Below, piece after piece: positions 44,370-52,963 of a stretch of DNA of 64,000 nt. Source of the DNA: an uncultured Eubacteriales bacterium (GTDB taxonomy: Bacteria > Bacillota > Clostridia > Christensenellales > Borkfalkiaceae). Numbering within the stretch: position 1 is the first letter of the stretch; every line of letters starts with the position of its first letter. Both the position numbers and the translations under genes were made by a program. The stretch is taken from NCBI GenBank assembly GCA_905207235.1, contig CAJLKN010000011.1, positions 9,536 to 73,535 of the forward strand. The letters run 5' to 3'. Under the pieces are notes generated by a model. That model was not told the origin of the DNA and made no database searches. It saw only the letters and a program-made list of their open reading frames with translations.

Positions 44370-47228
44370 TTAAGCAATATATTGAGCAGATACTTCTGTT
44401 GATTTGTTAGAATCAAGCATATATACGCCGTTATCATTAAAAATATTGCCTAGCACCTGCACTTGTATTTTATATACAGCCCCAACGGTTGTCATAGTAA
44501 AGTTAAATACTACCTCCGAGTCAGTTTCGGAAACAATATTATTCCTTTCTATTCCGCCGACATATAATTTATAACCAGTTGCCTCATCCTGCTTTTTTAA
44601 TGTAACGATTAGCGTATTACCGTTCGTTTCAACTTTAAATGAATTATCATTAATTAATGTTTGCTGCTCAACAGGCTGTGTAAAACGAGTTACTCTTTGC
44701 GTAAACGAATAAATATCTGAATTGATAATATCCGTTCCATTACCTATTGCTCTTACACTCACTTCAAATTCCCCTTCGGTAATAAACTCTGGGGTATATG
44801 AATTTGTGTTTACTGTAGTCCAAGTTGCATCCTTGCTCAATTTTATTTCATATGCAGTTGCAGCAGGAATGGTATCCCATGTGTAGGTGCTGCCGTTTCT
44901 ATTTACTTTAGATATTGCGGCAAGCTTTTTAAACGAATAAGAATTTGATTCTGGCGAATCTATTGTTTGAACATTATCACCAACAGCAATAATCTTTACA
45001 GAATAATCCGCCGCATCAAAATTGGACATTGAATATGAATTTCCGGTCACATTAACCGTATATTCTTCCCCGCCATTTTTAGAGATTATTAACTTATACG
45101 CATTGCAATTAATACTGTCTACCGAAGAAGGATTCCACACAAGATTATCGCCATTAACTTTAATATTAGTAGGACGATTATATTTACTTATTGTTTTTGT
45201 AGCTGAGACATCTGAATCTATAACGTTTCCGCCATTACCTATGGCATATACACTAATCTGAGTTCCTCTGCCTTCAGTAATATAACTTTCATAACCAAGT
45301 AAGTTAAAAGAAGTTGCATCAGCATTATATATTTCTGTCCCCAGTATAACTTTATATGCCGTAGCCCCGGCAACGGTATTCCAAGTTAATAACCCATCTT
45401 TAATAACAAGGCTTGAAGGAGTAGACAACTTATTAATTGAAAGAGCATTTGAAAAACCACCCGTTATCACTTCCTCGCCATTTCCCATTGCCTGAACATA
45501 AACTGAATGGGAACCAGCAGAAAGATCTGTAAGGGTATAAGATGTTGTAGTAACTTCCGTTCTTTTTCCATCAATTGTAATGACATACTTACTAGTATGA
45601 TTTACTGAATCCCAAGAAATTTGATTACCGTTAATAATTACATTGTTAGGAGCCGCCAATCTGGTAACATTAAAATCAAGAGGGACTTTACAATCAAGCA
45701 CTGCACCTTCACTTGTAACTGCGCCACGCGCAAAAACCTTGAAGTTTACAACAGATTCTTCTGTTTTATTTGTCATTTTTGATAGATCTACCGAGAAAGT
45801 TGATCCACTGCTTACTGTAGCAATTTCAACATCATCAGCAAGTAGAGAATAACCGCTTGCACCAACTACAGGCGTAAATGTTACCGAAACCTGATTTTGC
45901 TCTAAAGGTCTGTTAACAATTTGTGCGTTTGTCGGCGTTGCCAATCTTTTAACTGAGTACGCTGAACTATATTTTGACTCATATACCCCACCGGTTCCAA
46001 GCGACGTTGCCTTAACATAAACAGAATAATCACCCGCATCCTCAAACGAATATTCATACACAAAAGTTTCTGCGCCAACGCTGGCTGTATGCGTAACGGT
46101 ATCACCTTTACTTATCTTTATTTCATAACCGCTACAACCGGTTACTTGATTCCATTTTATAACGCCATCCCCATAACTGACTACAGGACTACGCAAAATA
46201 TTGATAGTTATTTCATTTGACCAGCGCGAAAAATAGAAATCACTTCCCCCTATCGGTAGAATTTGTATTCTATAGCTATTACCACTTGACAAAGCAGCAT
46301 ATTCATTTGATGTTAATTCTTCGTTGTTCACTATGCCATTTATTTTTATTTTATATCTCACAGCATTCTCTGAAGCTGTCCACTTTAAAATGCCATCAAC
46401 AACATTTAACCCTTCAATAGGTGCAATATATGTATAGTTCTTAGCTTCACTATACTTAGAATTAAAAATCTTTTTATTATTGTCGCCTACAGCACAAACG
46501 GAAACAGAGAAATCCTCCGTTCCTGCGATATACTCAAAACTGTTCGTATTAGTTGCAAATTCCTCATTGCCAATTTTTATTACATACGAAGCGGCATCCT
46601 GTACTTTTTCCCAAGTAAACACTTCCGAATCATATGAAATATTGTTTGGAGCAGCTAAAACAGTTCCAGTAAGCGCAGTACTCCACACCGAATAGTAAGG
46701 ATTATTACCATCTACGCTTTCAGCAACACCTTTCAGGGCTCTTACTTTATAAGAAAACTCTCCGGGTTGTACAGCATAACTGGTTGTACCGACATTGCTG
46801 TTCACAATATCTCCGTTATACATTATTTCGTACTTTTCGGCTTCTTCCAACGGTTCCCAAGTCAAATTGCCGTCTTCGATATTAAGATTTGTTACCTGTC
46901 CGATGTTCTCAAAACGAAGAGAATATGTTGGATTTTTATCGCTGCCTTCTTTAACCACAGCTTCTATGTAAAAATCAAAATCTTCACCCTGAGAATCATA
47001 TCTGTAAGATACGGCACCTTCAGCTTGGCTAACAACAATCGACGTACCGTTATCTATGCATATTTTATAATTTTTTGCATTTTTTACGCTGTCCCAAGTA
47101 ATGACCTCACCATTATAAGTAAGATTTGTTATGCTTTTTGATGTTCCTTCGCTTGTGCAAGCCGAAAATACAAAAATAACACCAAGTAATGCCAAAACGC
47201 ATATTAAACCAGAAATCAACTTTTTCAT
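44370..47228 (-). CDS. Surface lipoprotein with about eleven fibronectin-III-like repeats
   Basis: A 952-residue protein. Signal peptide with lipobox FSAC (lipid anchor). The remainder is built from about eleven units of 80-90 residues, each starting with a strand such as ITWDSVKNAKNYKI, LTWEPLEEAEKYEI, LKWTASENAVRYKI or LTWNTVAGATAYKV, the pattern of fibronectin type III-like domains in bacterial surface proteins. No catalytic domain is visible. TAGGAGA precedes the ATG. It is the second gene of the surface operon. It probably acts as a stalk or binding array; the ligand is unknown. Confidence 0.82.
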   Translation of the reverse strand: MKKLISGLICVLALLGVIFVFSACTSEGTSKSITNLTYNGEVITWDSVKNAKNYKICIDNGTSIVVSQAEGAVSYRYDSQGEDFDFYIEAVVKEGSDKNPTYSLRFENIGQVTNLNIEDGNLTWEPLEEAEKYEIMYNGDIVNSNVGTTSYAVQPGEFSYKVRALKGVAESVDGNNPYYSVWSTALTGTVLAAPNNISYDSEVFTWEKVQDAASYVIKIGNEEFATNTNSFEYIAGTEDFSVSVCAVGDNNKKIFNSKYSEAKNYTYIAPIEGLNVVDGILKWTASENAVRYKIKINGIVNNEELTSNEYAALSSGNSYRIQILPIGGSDFYFSRWSNEITINILRSPVVSYGDGVIKWNQVTGCSGYEIKISKGDTVTHTASVGAETFVYEYSFEDAGDYSVYVKATSLGTGGVYESKYSSAYSVKRLATPTNAQIVNRPLEQNQVSVTFTPVVGASGYSLLADDVEIATVSSGSTFSVDLSKMTNKTEESVVNFKVFARGAVTSEGAVLDCKVPLDFNVTRLAAPNNVIINGNQISWDSVNHTSKYVITIDGKRTEVTTTSYTLTDLSAGSHSVYVQAMGNGEEVITGGFSNALSINKLSTPSSLVIKDGLLTWNTVAGATAYKVILGTEIYNADATSFNLLGYESYITEGRGTQISVYAIGNGGNVIDSDVSATKTISKYNRPTNIKVNGDNLVWNPSSVDSINCNAYKLIISKNGGEEYTVNVTGNSYSMSNFDAADYSVKIIAVGDNVQTIDSPESNSYSFKKLAAISKVNRNGSTYTWDTIPAATAYEIKLSKDATWTTVNTNSYTPEFITEGEFEVSVRAIGNGTDIINSDIYSFTQRVTRFTQPVEQQTLINDNSFKVETNGNTLIVTLKKQDEATGYKLYVGGIERNNIVSETDSEVVFNFTMTTVGAVYKIQVQVLGNIFNDNGVYMLDSNKSTEVSAQYIA

Positions 47229-47250
47229 AATTTTCTCCTAGTAATTTTAA

Positions 47251-49365
47251 TTATTGATAACTCCAAATATGTTCTGAAAGGTCGCACCATTTGTCTGCTT
47301 CCCTATATGCATCCAACACATCTGTCGTATTTTTTATATAAATGCCAAAGTCCACACTAATATTGTCAAATGCAGCATCACCTAAAACGGGTGGCAAACA
47401 TTCCATTATTATTGAATTTAAATTATTACAATTATTGAAAGCATAATCCCCTATAGCTGCAATGTATTGAGAAATTGTTACTTTTTCAATTGATGAAAAA
47501 GAAAAAGCATTAGCTGATATTCCAACTATTTTTTTTGCATTCAATATTGAGGGTATCGACACTTCCTTTGCTGTACCAAAATATTGTCTTATAACATACC
47601 CCTCATCTACCTCTTCAACAGCAAAGTCACCATAAATAGTTCCAAGCGAATAAATATTGCTAGCCATATCTTTCCAGTTTGTTGCATTTTGATAATTCTT
47701 AACCATATTGCTGAGCACATAAACTGAAAACGTTTCTGCAACGCCAATAAAAGCTGTCTGGCTCAATGTCGGAATCTTTGTCTGCTCAATTTTTATAGCT
47801 TTTAAATTTATACAATCTTTAAACGCATTGTCTTCTATTGTAAAAGACACGACATCGCTTAAAAATGAAACATTTACAAGATTAATGCAATTCTCAAATG
47901 CTCCCTCTCCGATTGTAGAAATTTTCCCACCTATAACTATAGAAGACAATTTTGAATTGCTGAATGCGTAATCCAATATTTTTGTCGCTGAATCATCAAT
48001 ATCATATGTAGTACCTTGTTTCCCTAATGGATACTGCACAAGATATGACGATGTGCCAACTTTACAATACAAAACATCTTCAATAACCATATATCTATTA
48101 TTGTTTTCATCAATCTGGAATTGTTGTAATGATGCCGTGTTTTTAAATGCACCATCTCCAATAATAGATATATTTGCTGATAACTTTATTGACTCAATAG
48201 AAGAACATCCGGCAAAAGCTTCCTTTCTTATTGAAGTCACCGCTAATGGTATCTCAATATCAGATAATTCTACACAGTTTGCAAAACACCTTTCTGGTAC
48301 AGTTTCAATAGCTAAAGGCAAATTCACTTTTTCTAATGATGCACAACCTTCAAACGCACCATTAATTATTTCTTTTATGGTTTGAGGTAAAATAACCTCT
48401 TGTACCGTAACAGAATTTATTGATCTAAGTCGAGTAACCTTTTTACCATAATACGAATCAGGTATAACTATCGTTTTTGCATCACCGCTATAACTGACTT
48501 CATATTCCTTATCCCCTGTGGAAGGAATTGTTGTAAATTGTAAAACATCGATTGTCGCCGGAATAAATTCTGCATACAACATCACAACATTTGAATCAGT
48601 ATCTGTTACCGTATATGGCAACTTTAACTCCGAAAGCATAGTTTGATCAAAACACCAAGCTTTAAAACAATAATTATCTTTTACTGCATACGGAATTTCC
48701 TGTAAAACCGTACCAACTGCATACGACTCCTGAGTAATTACTTCCCCTTCACCGGAAGAAAATATGTATGTTATCATCTTATTGCTCCAATGAGCATATA
48801 AAGTCGTGCCGTCATCGTCCAATGGATATATTGCATTGGTAAAAATCTTTGTCTCTTCAAAAAATTCACCACTACTATCAGTTATCTGGATTCCACTACG
48901 TTCTGAAGTGTACCAACCAGAAAACGTAAAGCCTGACTTTTGGGGAACCGGAAGTTTATTGGTTATTTCAGAATCATAAGTAACAGTAATTGCATTAACA
49001 TCATCATAAGCCGTTGCCCCACAATAATTTAAAGCAATACTATATTTATTAGCTTCCCAATGAGCATAAACATTAGTAGAATTATTTTTACTCCATTTCA
49101 TGCCTGCACTGCTACCCTGATTGTCTGAATAAGCATCGCCGCCTTCTTTCTCGCTATACCACCCTAAAAATGTATAGCCAATTTTTTCCAATGCACCAAA
49201 ATCATACTCATTATCGTTACTAACGGTAACATCCTTTATATAGCTATCGCCATCATAAAGCTTTACTATGACCTCTCCACTTGTACAGGATGCAAGGACA
49301 AATAAAATCATTGTCAGCGCCATAGAAATACACAACAATAAAAACATACGCCATTTATTTAACAT
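47251..49365 (-). CDS. Surface lipoprotein with InlB-type and BspA-type repeats
   Basis: A 704-residue protein. Signal peptide with lipobox LASC. Residues ~30-270 hold three InlB/Listeria-Bacteroides-type repeats (YTFLGWYSEKEGG, FTFSGWYTSERSG, YCFKAWCFD with VYAHW/LYAHW/LYAEF ends). Residues ~290-700 are LRR_5/BspA-type leucine-rich repeats (IKEIINGAFEGCASLEKVNL). This combination resembles host-cell-binding internalin-like proteins. TGGAGAATTC precedes the ATG. It is the first gene of the surface operon; a terminator-like hairpin lies in its leader and a palindromic operator candidate further upstream. Confidence 0.85.
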   Translation of the reverse strand: MLNKWRMFLLLCISMALTMILFVLASCTSGEVIVKLYDGDSYIKDVTVSNDNEYDFGALEKIGYTFLGWYSEKEGGDAYSDNQGSSAGMKWSKNNSTNVYAHWEANKYSIALNYCGATAYDDVNAITVTYDSEITNKLPVPQKSGFTFSGWYTSERSGIQITDSSGEFFEETKIFTNAIYPLDDDGTTLYAHWSNKMITYIFSSGEGEVITQESYAVGTVLQEIPYAVKDNYCFKAWCFDQTMLSELKLPYTVTDTDSNVVMLYAEFIPATIDVLQFTTIPSTGDKEYEVSYSGDAKTIVIPDSYYGKKVTRLRSINSVTVQEVILPQTIKEIINGAFEGCASLEKVNLPLAIETVPERCFANCVELSDIEIPLAVTSIRKEAFAGCSSIESIKLSANISIIGDGAFKNTASLQQFQIDENNNRYMVIEDVLYCKVGTSSYLVQYPLGKQGTTYDIDDSATKILDYAFSNSKLSSIVIGGKISTIGEGAFENCINLVNVSFLSDVVSFTIEDNAFKDCINLKAIKIEQTKIPTLSQTAFIGVAETFSVYVLSNMVKNYQNATNWKDMASNIYSLGTIYGDFAVEEVDEGYVIRQYFGTAKEVSIPSILNAKKIVGISANAFSFSSIEKVTISQYIAAIGDYAFNNCNNLNSIIMECLPPVLGDAAFDNISVDFGIYIKNTTDVLDAYREADKWCDLSEHIWSYQ

Positions 49366-49383
49366 TTGAATTCTCCATAAAAC

Positions 49384-49410
49384 AAAAAACGTGTTCCAAC
49401 CGGAAACACG
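49384..49410 (-). terminator. Terminator-like hairpin in the leader of the surface operon
   Basis: On the minus strand CGTGTTTCC, loop GGTT, GGAACACG (one bulged T) is followed by T6 and then directly by the ribosome binding site of the 704-residue lipoprotein gene, a position typical of attenuators. Confidence 0.5.
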
Positions 49411-49501
49411 CTCTATAAAATGTATCTCTGGCTGGCACTTGCTAAATTATCAATTCACTAAATACTTGCCATCTGAAAAAAAACAATGAATAGTTATAAA
49501 A

Positions 49502-49515
49502 TACCTAATTAGGTA
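49502..49515. promoter_or_regulatory. Perfect 14-bp palindrome, candidate operator
   Basis: TACCTAATTAGGTA lies between the divergent surface operon and the XRE gene. A close relative, ACCTAAATAGGT, lies inside the XRE gene near 49703-49714. Confidence 0.45.
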
Positions 49516-49595
49516 ATTTTAATTATAAAACAACCTTGTTAGATATGTCAAGTATCTATTTAGAAATATATGATAAAATTATTAATGGGTATAAA

Positions 49596-49922
49596 ATGTT
49601 TATAGATATTTTTAACGATTTGCTTGATGAAAGAAATCTTAACCGAAAGCAATTTGCTGAACAGAGCGGTATTCCATACACTACAGTAATTGGTTGGACT
49701 AACCTAAATAGGTTACCCGACTACAATGCTCTAATTAAGATATCAGATTTTTTCCAATGTTCTGTTGATTATCTTGTCGGGAGGCAAAATTATTACGATT
49801 ATGCACCACAATCAATTTCCATGTCAAAGCAAGAACAAAAGCTTATTAGCAATTACCGTAAGTTGTCGCAAAATGACAAAGACATTGTACAGACAATAAC
49901 CTCTGCGTTGGTCAATAAATAG
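49596..49922 (+). CDS. XRE-family transcription regulator
   Basis: A 108-residue regulator if started at ATG 49596; an ATG at 49545 is also in frame, and neither has a strong ribosome binding site. The helix-turn-helix is FNDLLDERNLNRKQFAEQSGIPYTTVIGW followed by PDYNALIKISDFFQCSVDYLVGR. The C-terminal ~40 residues (SKQEQKLISNYRKLSQNDKDIV) are a common dimerising tail of phage-type XRE repressors. It is divergent from the surface lipoprotein operon and ends at a bidirectional terminator. Control of that operon through the palindrome at 49502 is inference. Confidence 0.8.
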   Translation: MFIDIFNDLLDERNLNRKQFAEQSGIPYTTVIGWTNLNRLPDYNALIKISDFFQCSVDYLVGRQNYYDYAPQSISMSKQEQKLISNYRKLSQNDKDIVQTITSALVNK

Positions 49923-49978
49923 GCTGTATTTGCTATATCAAAGTTACAATTAATTAGTATAATTTACAAATAAAAAAT

Positions 49979-50012
49979 AGCGGCGGAGCGTTGATGTCAA
50001 CGCTCCGCCGCT
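49979..50012. terminator. Bidirectional terminator between convergent XRE genes
   Basis: A perfect 16-bp stem (49979-49994 with 49997-50012), loop TG, between stops at 49922 and 50032. Confidence 0.75.
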
Positions 50013-50031
50013 TACTTTTATGTTGTTTTAA

Positions 50032-50472
50032 TTAAACTCTGCCCAATAGATAATCCACCGAACACGAAAAGTAGTTTGCCACTTTTACGAGATTATCGAC
50101 TGATGGTAACGTCTTCCCTGTGAGCCAATTATACAACACACTCCAAGAAGTCTTTGTCTGCTTGACAAACGCATATTGCGAAGTCCCGGAGATTGAAAAC
50201 ATATCTCTCAACCTTTTATTGAACGGCTGCACGGGCTTATAGCGCACCTCTTCACAAGTATAGTCTTTAAATCCCAGCAAAAAATCTGCCGAACAATTGA
50301 AATACTCTATCAGCTTGATAAAAGTATTGTAGTTCGGGGCATTCTTTGCGTTCAGTATATCCGAAAATTTTGTCCGCCCTGAACCTAACTTTTCGGCAAG
50401 TGCGACTTGATTAAGATTATGTTCCGTCATAAGCTCTTTGAGGCTTTCCGACAGTTTCGACAAATTAACCAT
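50032..50472 (-). CDS. Tandem double-XRE regulator
   Basis: A 146-residue protein with two complete XRE helix-turn-helix domains. The first is LKELMTEHNLNQVALAEKLG with YNTFIKLIEYFNCSADFLLG, the second LRDMFSISGTSQYAFVKQTK with SVDNLVKVANYFSCSVDYLLG. Both end in the same SxDxLLG turn, so the gene looks like an internal duplication. AGAAGG precedes the ATG. It is divergent from the small gene at 50618; the inverted repeat at 50512-50535 between them is a natural operator candidate. Confidence 0.8.
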   Translation of the reverse strand: MVNLSKLSESLKELMTEHNLNQVALAEKLGSGRTKFSDILNAKNAPNYNTFIKLIEYFNCSADFLLGFKDYTCEEVRYKPVQPFNKRLRDMFSISGTSQYAFVKQTKTSWSVLYNWLTGKTLPSVDNLVKVANYFSCSVDYLLGRV

Positions 50473-50511
50473 AAAATAGACCTTCTTCTACAATCTATTC
50501 TCTTCTGTTTA

Positions 50512-50552
50512 CCGACATTTTTCTTGATGTGTCGGAAATAAGAAGCTATAAT
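50512..50552 (+). promoter_or_regulatory. Promoter of the 70-residue gene overlapped by an inverted repeat
   Basis: TTGATG (50524-50529), 17 bases, TATAAT (50547-50552). CCGACA (50512-50517) and TGTCGG (50530-50535) form an inverted repeat straddling the -35 box. Confidence 0.55.
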
Positions 50553-50617
50553 ATAGATACACAAAGGCAAGGCGCGCAAGCTTTAAGTGAAATACAATTT
50601 AGAGGTAAAACTATTTT

Positions 50618-50830
50618 ATGGCAGATGCACAAATCAAAATTACAGAGAAAAACTACAAAACCGACGAAAAAAGTCTGATGCAGGAGATTAAGGAAATGCT
50701 AAGCGATTATTTTGTCTGCTCCCTTTCGGATGGCGAGAACAGCACAATAATTTCGCTTGAAAATGGGCAAAAATTCAGCTTATATATCAGGGAAATAGCC
50801 AAAATTGAAAATTGCCCGACGAAGAATTAA
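50618..50830 (+). CDS. Small protein of unknown function
   Basis: A 70-residue protein, MADAQIKITEKNYKTDEK at the N-terminus and a beta-rich C-terminal part (CSLSDGENSTIISLENGQKFSLYIREI). No family is recognised. A well-formed promoter (50524-50552) and AGAGG upstream of the ATG support expression. It is divergent from the double-XRE regulator, a layout typical of accessory genes under an XRE repressor. No membrane segment or signal peptide. Confidence 0.6.
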   Translation: MADAQIKITEKNYKTDEKSLMQEIKEMLSDYFVCSLSDGENSTIISLENGQKFSLYIREIAKIENCPTKN

Positions 50831-50893
50831 ACCTCCATCAGGCAAGCAAATTTTCTAAATGTTAATTTGTGAATTTATTACAAATGACAGTTA

Positions 50894-51000
50894 GACGTGC
50901 GCTTGTCTTGTACAAGTCGGCGGCTTTCAGCTGGCGTAGCGGCTGTCGCCGCTCCGCCACCCTCGCGCTGCGCGCTCGGGCGCCGAGACAAGCGCACGTC
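50894..51000. repeat. 15-bp inverted repeat enclosing a GC-rich palindromic insert
   Basis: GACGTGCGCTTGTCT (50894-50908) and its exact complement AGACAAGCGCACGTC (50986-51000) bracket 77 bases that are much more GC-rich than the surroundings. The left arm is part of a copy of the iteron-like unit. Confidence 0.7.
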
Positions 51001-51069
51001 CCTCTCACTCAATCGAACGATTTATCCCGCTCTCTAGAGCAAAAATTTTGAACAAAAAAACGCAAATCT

Positions 51070-51107
51070 GTCAGTTACTTAAAAGATGCCCAAATTGAGT
51101 AACTGAC
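51070..51107. repeat. 10-bp inverted repeat
   Basis: GTCAGTTACT (51070-51079) and AGTAACTGAC (51098-51107), perfect, with 18 bases between. A weak iteron relative (GCGCTTGTTTATAACAAGTA) follows at 51118. Confidence 0.6.
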
Positions 51108-51221
51108 CGCAGTGTGTGCGCTTGTTTATAACAAGTACCCCCAAATAACCGAACGGCGCAATCAGGTTTTATTCAGCAAAAAAAACCATAACAAATTACC
51201 TTTAAACGAACGAATTGCAAC

Positions 51222-51467
51222 TTGTAAATTTTAGCAAATGAGAGTTAGACGTGCACTTGTCTTTGATACAAGTATGAAATCAACAACCTGTAAATTTTAG
51301 CAAATGACAATTAGACGTGGCTTGTCTTGATACAAGTACGAAATCAACATGTAAATTTTGACAAATAGGCATAAGACGTGCCTTGTCTTGATTACAAGTG
51401 TGAGAATGAAAATTTGTAAATTTATCACAAATGGGTATAAGACATGCGCTTGTCTTTGATACAAGTA
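51222..51467. repeat. Four tandem iteron-like repeats with internal CTTGT/ACAAG dyads
   Basis: Units of about 50 bases repeat every 60-66 bases. Each has TTGTAAATTT, CAAATG, then TTAGACGTG or a close variant, then CTTGTC-TTGAT-ACAAGT. GACGTG starts at 51249, 51315 and 51375, and GACATG at 51440. A fifth diverged copy is the left arm of the 50894 element. Confidence 0.75.
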
Positions 51468-51494
51468 AATAGACAAAACCAACCGCCGAGAAAA

Positions 51495-51562
51495 GGCGGA
51501 CAAAAACGCAGCACTTTGCGCTAACCCGCTCGCAAATGTGCTGCGTTATTTTTTTGTCCGCC
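51495..51562. terminator. Long nested hairpin with T7 (terminator-like)
   Basis: The outer arms GGCGGACAAAAA and TTTTTGTCCGCC enclose AACGCAGCAC/GTGCTGCGTT and TTTGCG/CGCAAA. The inner stem followed by A and T7 (51549-51555) reads as an intrinsic terminator on the plus strand. Confidence 0.6.
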
Positions 51563-51962
51563 GCCTTTCATTCCGCTATTCCCCCTCTGAGCCGCGTAAT
51601 TTGCGTTTTAAGCCGCGTTGGTGGTCGGATGTGTAAAAGTTATCAAGAAAACTATTGTTTGCCGTCAGAAGGCAAATTAGAGGGCTTTGCGCGCATTTTA
51701 ACCTGAACTTATGTTTGTATTGTCTTTTGTCAATAGCCGTTTTAGGTCTGTTTTCTCTTTCGAGGGGATATTTTGGCATAGCCGTTTACCCCAGTCAATG
51801 TCGCTTGTAAATTTCATAATGACAACAGCAAGCCTCTTTAAGGAAATTTTCTCTCTCTATTGACAGGGGACGCCGTTACATTAGAGTTCTGCAATCAATA
51901 AATCGCCTATGCCCTTTTTACCCCGTCGAAAGACGAAAAAGTTTAAGACGGAGGTAAAACAA

Positions 51963-52586
51963 ATGACAAAGACAAACAAAAGAAGTTTCAGGGTATTTAA
52001 GGAGGTTATCTCTTGCGAAAATGTTCTGGGAATAGCCGAACTCATCGTATGCAAGGAGACCAAGAACCTTATTCGCTTTTCGGGCAGTTTCGCAGCGAAG
52101 ATACACACGCAAATTTGCAAAGACATTTACCGCAAGAACGAGCCCGGCTACATACTTTCAGACAACTATGACATAGTGCAGACGGTTGCACTCTTCCTCT
52201 GCGAGCACTTCGGAAAGCACCTTGAAGACACATATACAGCAGATAAGAAGGGCAAAGATATAAGCATTCAGTACTATTGCTATAAGCTGATTACCCGCAT
52301 GATATGTGGCAGATACCGCGATTTTATGAAGAGTGCAAGTATGGTTGAAGCACTCAACAACAAAGAGACAATTACATATACACCGAGCGAAGAAGAATAC
52401 ATTGTCGCCGAACAGATGATGGACAAAATGAAGCTTACGCCCTACCACCGAGAGATCCTGAATTACCGCATGGCAGGCATGACTTTGCGAAAGATTGCAA
52501 AGCTCGTCAACCGCAGCGCAGGGACTGTACAATCGGTGATTTACACCATTCAGGGGCGTTACAAAAAGTATTTATGTGAGCAGTAA
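51963..52586 (+). CDS. Sigma-70-like factor of mobile-element type
   Basis: A 207-residue protein starting at ATG 51963 with GGAGG nine bases upstream; the longer frame upstream has no such site. The C-terminal region MDKMKLTPYHREILNYRMAGMTLRKIAKLVNRSAGTVQSVIYTI is a region-4-like helix-turn-helix as in sigma factors carried by conjugative and phage-like elements. The middle part (FLCEHFGKHLED, YYCYKLITRMICGRYRDFM) resembles region 2 only weakly. Its place upstream of the integrase suggests control of element functions. Confidence 0.65.
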   Translation: MTKTNKRSFRVFKEVISCENVLGIAELIVCKETKNLIRFSGSFAAKIHTQICKDIYRKNEPGYILSDNYDIVQTVALFLCEHFGKHLEDTYTADKKGKDISIQYYCYKLITRMICGRYRDFMKSASMVEALNNKETITYTPSEEEYIVAEQMMDKMKLTPYHREILNYRMAGMTLRKIAKLVNRSAGTVQSVIYTIQGRYKKYLCEQ

Positions 52587-52840
52587 TATGTACAGTTTAT
52601 ACATACAAAACTTCATAAGAGCGCCGCCCTGCCTCCATTTAGTTGGGGTTTGTTGGGGTATAGTTGTGGTTTGTTCTGAAGTTTTGGGAAGATACCGCTT
52701 TAGTTCCTTTTAATTGGAAAATTTAAGAATTATAATAAAATTGCTTAAGCGGCAGGGCGATACCTGCTTTTCGAAAACCCAGCGACAAAAGGAGATTAAA
52801 ATACGCGGCTGTACCCATACAATAACCGCACAAGGAGGAA

Positions 52841-52963
52841 ATGACAGACAACGCATTAAAGAAAATTTTAGACGCAATTAAGTACGTTCCCGACGAACGC
52901 GAGAGAGACGAGGTTACAAGCCTTATTCTTAAAGCCGCGTCGGAGAGCATAACGCTGGAGTGA
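52841..52963 (+). CDS. Small protein translationally coupled to the integrase
   Basis: A 40-residue frame starting MTDNALKKILDAIKYVPDER with an excellent ribosome binding site (AAGGAGGAA directly before the ATG). Its TGA at 52961-52963 is followed immediately by the TTG start of the integrase, so it may set integrase translation. The sequence is an acidic/basic helix with no known family; an excisionase-like role is only a guess from position. The 254 bases upstream (52587-52840) carry no other gene. Confidence 0.6.
   Translation: MTDNALKKILDAIKYVPDERERDEVTSLILKAASESITLE

Larger units (their letters stand above)
50831..51962. other. 1.1-kb gene-free block of inverted and direct repeats
   Basis: No credible reading frame was found. 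The block holds a large inverted repeat around a GC-rich insert (50894-51000), a 10-bp inverted repeat (51070-51107), four iteron-like direct repeats (51222-51467) and a long hairpin (51495-51562). From 51563 to 51962 only the upstream region of the sigma-like gene was recognised. This density suggests a cis-acting site of the mobile element or repeated small RNAs. Confidence 0.6.

Noticed and set aside
51222..51467. Second CRISPR array
   Set aside because: Units are 50 bases of imperfect repeat with only about 10-15 bases between; spacing varies and the interval sequences are similar, so they are iteron-like repeats, not repeat-spacer.
51576..51779. 67-residue minus-strand frame between the repeats and the sigma-like gene
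   Set aside because: No ribosome binding site and no recognised family; kept as noncoding.
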